Assembly (NCBI RefSeq): GCF_943193175.1
Contig: NZ_CALPDF010000010.1
Location: 1 to 64,000, forward strand
Length of the DNA: 64,000 bases
Reading direction: 5' to 3'
DNA from: Neobacillus muris
GTDB lineage: Bacteria; Bacillota; Bacilli; Bacillales; Cytobacillaceae
Shown here one piece after another: positions 57,860 through 64,000 of the stretch. Below the pieces are notes generated by a model. It was not told the origin of the DNA, ran no database searches, and saw only the letters and a list, made by a program, of their open reading frames with translations. The position numbers were made by a program, and so were the translations under genes. How positions within the stretch are numbered: position 1 is the first letter of the stretch; the number at the start of each line of letters is the position of its first letter.

Positions 57860-60800
57860 GTGATAAAAATAATAAAAGGCCGTTGGGCCATCTTTTCAAT
57901 ATGGTTGATTGCTGCCATATTGCTTACAGCTATTCAGCCGGACATCAATGCCATTCTAAGGCAAAAAGGCCAGCAAGGAACAGGGGATGACAGCCCTTCG
58001 GTTATAGCAGACAATATCCTAAAAAAGATGGACACGACTAAAGGCACCAACAATATCATCGTTATTTATGATCAAGATAAAATCTCAAACGATGAAATGG
58101 ACAAAATCGGCGATGCCGTAAAGGAAATTAGCGACAGCAGCAAAGAGCTGGGCATTGCCAATCTGATTGATCCCTTTAGTATGCCCGATGCGAAAAGTTC
58201 TTTAGTTTCCAAAGATGGAACCACCATAATGGTGGGCTTTAAGCTTGATAAAAAAGGCAGAGAAGTAGATGACATTCAAAAGGAACTGGACAAGAAGCTT
58301 AGTAAAGTGCCTGTAGAATATTATCTGAGCGGGGAAGAATTTATTAATAACGATTACCTAAAGGCGTCTGTTGCAGGAGTTGAGAAGAGTGCTGCATTGA
58401 CAGTAGTCTTTATTTTAGTTGTGCTTATCATCGCATTTAGGTCAGTCGTGACCCCTTTTGTTTCCCTAGTGGCAGTTGCCTTTTCTTATCTAGTATCGAT
58501 GGGAATTGCCGCTCAATTAATTGACAAAGCAGGTTTCCCAATAACTAGCCTTACCCAAATGCTTCTGGTCCTTATTCTATTTGGGATTGGGACGGATTAT
58601 AACATTCTATTGTTTAATCGGTTTAGGGAAGAACTGTCCCATGGACACTCGATTGATGACGCAATCGTAAACACCTATAAAACGGCTGGCAAAACGATTG
58701 CATACAGCATACTCACAGTATTTATTGCTTTCTTGGCTCTTGTTTTTGCAGAATCGCCAATTTATAAATCCGGTGTCGTTGTCGCAATTGGTGTAACCGT
58801 ATTATTGCTGGAAATTTTGACCTTAACCCCGTTTATTATGAAAGTGCTGGGGAAAAAACTCTTCTGGCCTTCGAAAAGTATCATTGGGCATAAGGAAAAC
58901 AAGTACTGGGGCAAAACGTCCACCTTCGCAACAAAGCGTCCGATTCTTACAGTGGTCGTGATCCTGTTAATCTTGGGCCCAATGGTGTATCTGCACGAGC
59001 AAAAGCTTAATTTTGATACCGTTGGAGAGCTGGGCAATAAATACCCGTCTTCAAAAGGTTTTAATATCATTGCGGATCATTTTGGCAAAGGCCAGGCCAT
59101 GCCTGCCACGGTTGTGATCGAAACGAATAAAGTGTTAAATAATAATGAATCAATGACCGTCATTGATAACGTAACAGAAGGACTGAAAACGATTGAAGGT
59201 GTGAAGCAGGTTTCTTCGGTCACTCAGCCTCAAGGTGAGCAAATTGATGATTTTTATATCAGCAATCAAATGGGGTCTGTGACCGATGGAGTTTCACAAA
59301 CTCAAAATGGTGTCGACCAAATAAATGATGGTTTGAAACAGGCTCAAGAAAAGCTGGGAGCAGCTGATTTTTCACAGGTTGGCCAAATGGTGGACGGTAC
59401 AGCCAAGCTCCAAGAAGGCATGGATGCCTTGACAAACGGATTGAAGCAAATACAGGATGGGATCGATGATGGAACGAGCAATTCACAGACGATAAGTAAT
59501 GGAATTGCAGCCATCGAAACCAATCTTGCAACAATGAGCAGCGGTGTATCTTTGTTAACGGATAATTATGGGAAGATGCAGACTGGTTATGCAGAAATGG
59601 GTGCCCATTACCAGTCCGCAGCACAGGCTATCTTAGGAGTAAAAAGTGCGCTTTCGCAAATGCAATCCATGGTGACATCTCTAGGAACTAGTTATTCAAA
59701 TGTCAATAGTGATGAGAATTACCTTGGGTTAAAGCAAACGATTGATCAGTTAGTTTCATCTTTAAGTCAAATTACCCCTGAAGGTATTGAAGAATTAAAC
59801 CAAAATTATAATGCGGCAACTGTTGGTTTTGCTGAGGCAAATAGAAATCTTGCCAGCATGGGCAGCGGATTGTCCCAAATGGCAGCAGGATTAAAACAGC
59901 TTGAAAGCGGCCTTGGCCAAGCCTCTTCAGGAATAGGTACCATCGTTACCAATATGAACAGCGTTACCGATGGCCTTGGCCAGATGAAAACAGGTCAGCA
60001 GCAGCTTGCGGACGGTCTCAATGGCTTCAGTGTATTTGGCCAAAAGCTATCAGAAATAAACGGCGGATTACAGCAAATTTCCGATGGACTTGGTCAAACA
60101 AATGGATTCTTAACACAGTACAAAACAAATAAAACTTTCTTTATTCCGAAGGAAGCATTGGCGGACAAGAATTTTGAAAAATCATTGGATACGTTTATGT
60201 CCAAAGATAGAAAAATTACCAAGATCATGATTGTGCTAAAAGATGATCCTTATTCTAAGGAAGCGTTAAGTACCATCAATAAAATTAACGCGGCTGTCTC
60301 CAGTGGCCTTAAAGGCACAACTCTTTCGGATGCCAAGTTTGGCACATCTGGACCAAGCGCCACAACGAAAGATATGAATGACATATTGAGCCGGGACCTT
60401 AATAGAGCGACCACCATCGTCATTATAAGTGTCTTGCTCGTCCTGTTCTTTGTCATCAGATCTTTCTGGACACCAGTTTTTATTACAGCATCCCTTTTAG
60501 GGGCTTACTATGCAGCAATGTTCATCATAAACTATATTTTCTTAGATTTGCTGGGGCTTGAAGGAATTTCCTCCTTCGTTCCATTCTTCTCCTTTATCAT
60601 TATTGTTGCCTTGGGAGTTGACTATAGCATATTCTTGATGATGCGGTTTAAGGAATATCCGCATATGCCACAGAAAGAGGCCATTGTGCTGGCGTCAAAG
60701 CATATAGGCGGTGTCATCATTGCAGCGGTCATCATCCTTGGGGGCACCTTTGCTACACTTATGCCTTCTGGTATGTTACTTTTAGCTGAATTGGCTATAG

Positions 60801-60943
60801 CAGTTATTACAGGTTTAGTCGTACTGTGCTTTATATTGCTTCCGCTCTTTTTGCCGGCAATGATTGCTTTGCCAAGCGCCGTTGCCAATTTACTTTCTAA
60901 AAAAGGGAAAGAAGAAATAAGTAAAGAAAGAAAGGCAATATAA
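57860..60943 (+). CDS. MMPL/RND-family exporter (YdfJ-like)
   Basis: A 1027-residue RND-type membrane protein. Helix 1 is near the start, five helices lie at about 175-330 with GIGTDYNILLFNRFREE, and the second set is at about 855-1010 with VALGVDYSIFLMMRFKEY. The large second extracytoplasmic loop (about 470-760) is an unusual array of short helical repeats of the type GLxQMxxGxxQLxxGL, like the YhgE/Pip coiled-coil region. Such proteins export lipids or amphiphilic toxins using the proton gradient. GGGAGG precedes GTG 57860. It is controlled presumably by the upstream TetR protein. Confidence 0.85.
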   Translation: MIKIIKGRWAIFSIWLIAAILLTAIQPDINAILRQKGQQGTGDDSPSVIADNILKKMDTTKGTNNIIVIYDQDKISNDEMDKIGDAVKEISDSSKELGIANLIDPFSMPDAKSSLVSKDGTTIMVGFKLDKKGREVDDIQKELDKKLSKVPVEYYLSGEEFINNDYLKASVAGVEKSAALTVVFILVVLIIAFRSVVTPFVSLVAVAFSYLVSMGIAAQLIDKAGFPITSLTQMLLVLILFGIGTDYNILLFNRFREELSHGHSIDDAIVNTYKTAGKTIAYSILTVFIAFLALVFAESPIYKSGVVVAIGVTVLLLEILTLTPFIMKVLGKKLFWPSKSIIGHKENKYWGKTSTFATKRPILTVVVILLILGPMVYLHEQKLNFDTVGELGNKYPSSKGFNIIADHFGKGQAMPATVVIETNKVLNNNESMTVIDNVTEGLKTIEGVKQVSSVTQPQGEQIDDFYISNQMGSVTDGVSQTQNGVDQINDGLKQAQEKLGAADFSQVGQMVDGTAKLQEGMDALTNGLKQIQDGIDDGTSNSQTISNGIAAIETNLATMSSGVSLLTDNYGKMQTGYAEMGAHYQSAAQAILGVKSALSQMQSMVTSLGTSYSNVNSDENYLGLKQTIDQLVSSLSQITPEGIEELNQNYNAATVGFAEANRNLASMGSGLSQMAAGLKQLESGLGQASSGIGTIVTNMNSVTDGLGQMKTGQQQLADGLNGFSVFGQKLSEINGGLQQISDGLGQTNGFLTQYKTNKTFFIPKEALADKNFEKSLDTFMSKDRKITKIMIVLKDDPYSKEALSTINKINAAVSSGLKGTTLSDAKFGTSGPSATTKDMNDILSRDLNRATTIVIISVLLVLFFVIRSFWTPVFITASLLGAYYAAMFIINYIFLDLLGLEGISSFVPFFSFIIIVALGVDYSIFLMMRFKEYPHMPQKEAIVLASKHIGGVIIAAVIILGGTFATLMPSGMLLLAELAIAVITGLVVLCFILLPLFLPAMIALPSAVANLLSKKGKEEISKERKAI

Positions 60944-60975
60944 GCATTTTCTGTTGAGCATATCAACAGCTTGGG

Positions 60976-60997
60976 GGGGCAGCAGCCCCTTTTTTTA
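60976..60997 (+). terminator. Terminator after the MMPL gene
   Basis: GGGGC, AGCA loop, GCCCC, T-run. Confidence 0.8.
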
Positions 60998-61142
60998 TTT
61001 TCATCTAGTTTAATTCTTATGAAAAAAAAGTTAACCGTTATTGATTTTATATATCATCCCTTTTATTTATGCCATAATGGAATAAATGGAATCCTTCCGA
61101 ACAAAACTAACAAGGGAAACAACACTTGAGGGGTGAAAAGGG

Positions 61143-61346
61143 ATGACACAGCTGACCACAAAGGAACTGGCTTATATCGAGGATGAAATTCGTGCGGAAG
61201 AGATCACGGCAAAGGCGTTAAACTGGTTTGCCTCACAGTGCAACGACCAGGAACTCCGAAAAAAAATGGAACAAATGGCGGAGAGCCATCAATTAAAAAT
61301 TGTGGATCTGTCTCAGTATTTTAACCGGACCCATCATGTTCAATAA
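61143..61346 (+). CDS. Small helical protein, probably spore-associated
   Basis: A 67-residue all-helical acidic protein (LTTKELAYIEDEIRAEEITA, LRKKMEQMAESHQLKIVDL). It is in one unit with the CotF-like gene 20 bases downstream. Similar short proteins are often encoded before coat F genes in Bacillus. Good AAAAGGG site. Its exact role is unknown; a spore-coat function is inferred from the neighbour. Confidence 0.65.
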   Translation: MTQLTTKELAYIEDEIRAEEITAKALNWFASQCNDQELRKKMEQMAESHQLKIVDLSQYFNRTHHVQ

Positions 61347-61366
61347 ATGGTAAAGAGGTGTAACAT

Positions 61367-61660
61367 ATGCCAAATAATATAGAAGGCCGCGGCCTGACTG
61401 ACCGGGAAATGCTGCAGCTATGCTTGGAACTGGAGAAGGCGCGATGCCGCAGCATATCCAATACAATGCTCGAAACCACTCATCAAGGTCTGCGGGAAAT
61501 TTATCAAAAATGTTTTGATCAAGCAAACCAAAATCAATTTGAGCTTTTTGAAACGATGAATAGCAGAGGCTGGTATGAGACAGAGCTTGCCACAATCGAA
61601 CAGATTGGCAAGGTACAAGAACTTATGCAAAATAACCTGCATCCGGATGATCATTTTTAA
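61367..61660 (+). CDS. CotF-like spore coat protein
   Basis: A 97-residue helical protein with the coat F pattern (LTDREMLQLCLELEKARCRS, LREIYQKCFDQANQNQFELF, then MNSRGWYETELA). It is shorter than the 208-residue paralogue at 43347 and corresponds to a single helical bundle. GAGGTG precedes ATG. Together with the preceding small gene it forms a two-gene unit ended by a terminator. Confidence 0.8.
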   Translation: MPNNIEGRGLTDREMLQLCLELEKARCRSISNTMLETTHQGLREIYQKCFDQANQNQFELFETMNSRGWYETELATIEQIGKVQELMQNNLHPDDHF

Positions 61661-61688
61661 TCTAGAACTAATTTGGCAGCCTTTTATT

Positions 61689-61720
61689 GGCGTACATTTG
61701 AATGTACGCCTTTTCCTTTT
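61689..61720 (+). terminator. Terminator after the coat genes
   Basis: GGCGTACATT and AATGTACGCC arms, followed by TTTTCCTTTT. Confidence 0.8.
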
Positions 61721-61836
61721 GTGGCAACCAGCCATTGAATCATGAATTTTTTTTGGAAAATCCTAATTGTAGAGACCTGGGAATATTTCTATTATAATAT
61801 AATAAATACAGGAATGAATTTTATGAGGTGAAGATT

Positions 61837-63006
61837 ATGCAGCTTACAATAGATCAATCGAACAAAAGTGTTCCAGCACCATATTCACGAACAAACCCGT
61901 TTCACGCGAAAGTTCTCAAAAATATAAATTTAAATGGAAATGGATCTAATAAAGAAACAAGACATATTGAGTTATCTTTAAAAGGCTCTGGACTGGTGTA
62001 TGCTCCTGGCGATGCCTTGGGGGTTGTCCCGCAGAATGATCCAGAACTTGTGGATGCCCTTTTGGAGGAAATGCATTGGGATCCAGAGACAGCTGTTACG
62101 ATTAACAAACAAGGGGATACGCTCCCATTAAAGGAATCGCTCTTAGCCTACTTCGAAATAACTTTATTGACGAAAAAGATCATGCAGCAGGCTGCGGGAT
62201 TCACGGAAAACGCTGAGTTGCAAAATTTAGTGCTGAATGAAAATGTTGGTCAGCTAAAGGAATATATTGAAGGCAGAGATTTGCTAGATCTGTTGCGTGA
62301 CTTTGGACCGTGGAATGCAACCGCACAAGACATTGTTTCGTTGTTAAGAAAAATGCCTCCAAGGCTGTATTCGATTGCTAGCAGCTTGACCGCTAATCCC
62401 GAGGAAGTCCACCTAACAATTGGGGCGGTACGCTACACATCTTACGGACGTGAACGAAAAGGAGTTTGTTCCGTTTTATGTGCAGAACGTGTTCAGGAAG
62501 GTGATACTCTTCCTGTCTTTATTCAGCCAAACAAACACTTCCGTTTAACGGAGTCACAAGATAAAGACATCATTATGGTCGGACCAGGCACAGGGATTGC
62601 GCCATTCCGTTCCTTTATCGAAGAACGCGCCGTAACCAATGCAACTGGACGTACTTGGTTATTTTTTGGAGACCAGCATTCAGCAACGGATTTCCTTTAT
62701 CGAGATGAGTTGGAAAACTACCAAAAAGAAGGGGTTCTGACAAGATTGGACACAGCTTTTTCGCGGGATACAGCGGAAAAGGTATATGTGCAGCATAAAA
62801 TGCTGGAAAACAGTAAAGAATTGTTTGCTTGGTTAGAAAATGGCTCTTACTTCTATGTGTGTGGTGATAAGCTGCATATGGCGAAAGATGTTCACAACAC
62901 ACTTATTGATGTAATTGAAAAAGAAGGCAGCATGACACGTGAAGAGGCTGAAGCATACCTAAACACAATGAAGGAGCAAGGTCGTTATCAGCGTGATGTG
63001 TATTAA
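61837..63006 (+). CDS. CysJ-like FAD/NADPH reductase lacking the flavodoxin domain
   Basis: A 389-residue protein equal to the C-terminal two thirds of sulfite reductase flavoprotein. It has an FAD-binding domain with PPRLYSIASSL and KGVCSVLCAERV, and an NADPH domain with GPGTGIAPFRSFIEER, FFGDQHSATDFLYRDEL and YVCGDKLHMAKDV. The N-terminal FMN flavodoxin domain of CysJ (about 200 residues) is absent, and there is no sign of it upstream, so this is a genuine short form. It would need a separate flavodoxin or pass electrons directly. No sulfite reductase haemoprotein gene is adjacent. ATG 61837 follows GAGGTG. Confidence 0.85.
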   Translation: MQLTIDQSNKSVPAPYSRTNPFHAKVLKNINLNGNGSNKETRHIELSLKGSGLVYAPGDALGVVPQNDPELVDALLEEMHWDPETAVTINKQGDTLPLKESLLAYFEITLLTKKIMQQAAGFTENAELQNLVLNENVGQLKEYIEGRDLLDLLRDFGPWNATAQDIVSLLRKMPPRLYSIASSLTANPEEVHLTIGAVRYTSYGRERKGVCSVLCAERVQEGDTLPVFIQPNKHFRLTESQDKDIIMVGPGTGIAPFRSFIEERAVTNATGRTWLFFGDQHSATDFLYRDELENYQKEGVLTRLDTAFSRDTAEKVYVQHKMLENSKELFAWLENGSYFYVCGDKLHMAKDVHNTLIDVIEKEGSMTREEAEAYLNTMKEQGRYQRDVY

Positions 63007-63041
63007 AGTTATGAATGGCACCAGATAAAATCTATCTTAAG

Positions 63042-63086
63042 AGTGGCTTTTTCCGGTATTTTTCGGTCAAAAAGTCACTTTTTTTA
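63042..63086 (+). terminator. Terminator after the CysJ-like gene
   Basis: AGTGGCTTTTTCCG with CGGTCAAAAAGTCACT, followed by T-run. The stem has a small mismatch. Confidence 0.75.
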
Positions 63087-63225
63087 ATTAATTTTTTTGC
63101 AATGGTTAAGTGATGATTAATGGTATGGGTTTAATAATAAATTTTTTATTGAAATGCAAGATTGCCCATCCACTTTTGCTGATTTTACATATCCTGTTAG
63201 TACAGTGAGAAAGGAGGCGGCGAAT

Positions 63226-63327
63226 ATGGCAGATGGTGCATATGGAGCAGGTTTTGCTTTAATTGTTGTGTTGTTTATTCTGCTTATCATCGTAGGAGCG
63301 GCTTTCGTTGGCGGAGCGTTTTATTAA
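63226..63327 (+). CDS. YjcZ-family small sporulation protein (1)
   Basis: A 33-residue hydrophobic protein: a short glycine/alanine-rich head, then the family helix [24 protein letters not shown] lies 9 bases before ATG 63226. YjcZ-type proteins are tiny membrane proteins of Bacillus spores. It is the first of a tandem pair; the helix region is nearly identical to the next gene. Confidence 0.85.
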   Translation: MADGAYGAGFALIVVLFILLIIVGAAFVGGAFY

Positions 63328-63364
63328 AAGGTAAATAGATATATGATTGGAAGGAGGAATAAAC

Positions 63365-63499
63365 ATGTATGGTTTTGGATACCCAGGCTTTGGTTATGGG
63401 GGATATGGTTACGGAGGTTTTGGGTACGGCGGCGGTTTTGCGTTAATCGTTGTATTATTTATTCTCTTAATCATCGTAGGAGCAGTTTGCTTCTATTAA
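63365..63499 (+). CDS. YjcZ-family small sporulation protein (2)
   Basis: A 44-residue protein with a Gly/Tyr/Phe-rich head (repeated FGYGG-like units) and the same helix [17 protein letters not shown] as the preceding gene, ending VCFY. AAGGAGGAA precedes ATG. Tandem duplication with divergent heads is common in this family. Confidence 0.85.
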   Translation: MYGFGYPGFGYGGYGYGGFGYGGGFALIVVLFILLIIVGAVCFY

Positions 63500-63547
63500 G
63501 ATCAATATAGTTTGCAATTCCCAAAATAACGATGGCAGCAATGAGGA

Positions 63548-63577
63548 GAAAGCCTATATCAGGCTTTTTCTTTTTTT
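63548..63577 (+). terminator. Terminator after the YjcZ pair
   Basis: AAAGCCT, ATATC loop, AGGCTTT and T-run. Confidence 0.8.
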
Positions 63578-63662
63578 ATTCCTTCTTATAATTCTGCCAT
63601 TCGCCCAAACATAAGCACAAAAAAGGAATAGGATAAAGCAAATATTTGGAGGAGGTGTAAAA

Positions 63663-63923
63663 ATGTCTAATAAAAAAAGCAAAGTTATCCATGTCGATCA
63701 TCTAATTATTCATGCAAAAAATGTTGAAATTATTGATCCGGAAAATGTTAAAATCAATCGGGGCGGGCATGAGGAACCAACCATGGAAGAAACGTTTCCT
63801 AGAAGAGACCCATGGGGCTTTTTTTGGGGGCCGCCGCCAGGAGCAGCAGAACGTGAACAGGAAAGACAAAGCTTGGAATCATCCGAACAAAGACATGAAC
63901 ATGACGGTGATGATCAAGATTAA
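63663..63923 (+). CDS. Small hydrophilic protein, possibly spore-associated
   Basis: An 86-residue protein: a beta-like head (KVIHVDHLIIHAKNVEIIDP), a proline/aromatic centre (RRDPWGFFWGPPPG) and a charged Glu/His/Asp tail. I cannot name its family; similar proteins are found beside sporulation genes in Bacillus. GGAGGAGGTG precedes ATG. Followed by a terminator. Confidence 0.6.
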   Translation: MSNKKSKVIHVDHLIIHAKNVEIIDPENVKINRGGHEEPTMEETFPRRDPWGFFWGPPPGAAEREQERQSLESSEQRHEHDGDDQD

Positions 63924-63940
63924 TAAAGCCTTGTATCGAT

Positions 63941-63970
63941 GACATTGCAGCATATGTAATGTCTTTTTTT
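63941..63970 (+). terminator. Terminator at the right edge
   Basis: GACATT and AATGTC arms around 11 bases, then seven T. Confidence 0.75.
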
Positions 63971-64000
63971 CTTCTCTTAATAAAATGGAACCATCAGCAC

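Noticed and set aside
1-64000. CRISPR arrays, tRNA or rRNA genes, transposase genes
   Set aside because: No regularly spaced repeats, no cloverleaf or rRNA-like sequence, and no transposase or integrase reading frame were seen.

Overview
The window is chromosomal DNA of an endospore-forming, low-GC Firmicute of the Bacillus/Neobacillus/Mesobacillus kind. The evidence is AGGAGG ribosome binding sites, TTG/GTG starts, coat-protein F (CotF) paralogues, YjcZ-type small sporulation proteins, a broken spoIIP, an FbpA-like protein and a nagA-nagB-nagR operon with NagR (dre) boxes. I see no tRNA, rRNA or CRISPR array. Signs of gene loss are scattered through it: a SagB/P450 chimeric remnant, a DnaD-like replication gene with a stop codon, a manganese-catalase fragment and a frameshifted spoIIP tail. 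The 3' end of a group II intron lies at the left edge.

Layout. 1-77: intron end. 350-3088 (minus): N-acetylglucosamine catabolism. 3606-4082: chimeric pseudogene. 4240-7797: a solitary 1185-residue SAM-STAND-TPR protein. 8174-14708: an AraC regulator with a GH115 glucuronidase, an orphan sugar-binding lipoprotein and an SGNH esterase, probably for decorated xylan oligosaccharides. 15002-19140: MarR plus a heterodimeric ABC multidrug exporter. 20261-38746: a large aromatic-catabolism island. 38976-40046: broken replication gene and FbpA-like protein. 40274-46197: a molybdopterin oxidoreductase, a helical partner, a CotF protein and a membrane-anchored dihaem cytochrome c. 48000-56263: GntR, a Dpp-type peptide ABC transporter and a gamma-glutamyltransferase. 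57148-60943: TetR and an MMPL exporter. 61143-63923: small spore-associated proteins and a short CysJ-like reductase.

The most interesting region is the aromatic island. Two paralogous PcpA/LinE/MhqO-type ring-cleaving dioxygenases, an MmsA-type aldehyde dehydrogenase, a maleylacetate reductase and a ScoAB CoA-transferase reconstruct a hydroquinone (or substituted hydroquinone) route through 4-hydroxymuconic semialdehyde and maleylacetate to 3-oxoadipyl-CoA. A luciferase-like monooxygenase, two flavin reductases, a solo riboflavin kinase and esterases could supply the hydroquinone.

In the middle sits a STAND-TPR-winged helix-BTAD (SARP-like) activator. Reading the intergenic regions by eye, I find the same promoter architecture five times: direct repeats of TGTAAGT-like heptamers, normally 4 bp apart, with the last one exactly 9 bp upstream of a -10-like hexamer. 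These lie in front of both dioxygenase genes, the esterase gene, scoAB and the activator gene itself. This looks like an autoregulated SARP regulon for aromatic catabolism in a Bacillus relative, and I regard it as the main discovery candidate of the window.
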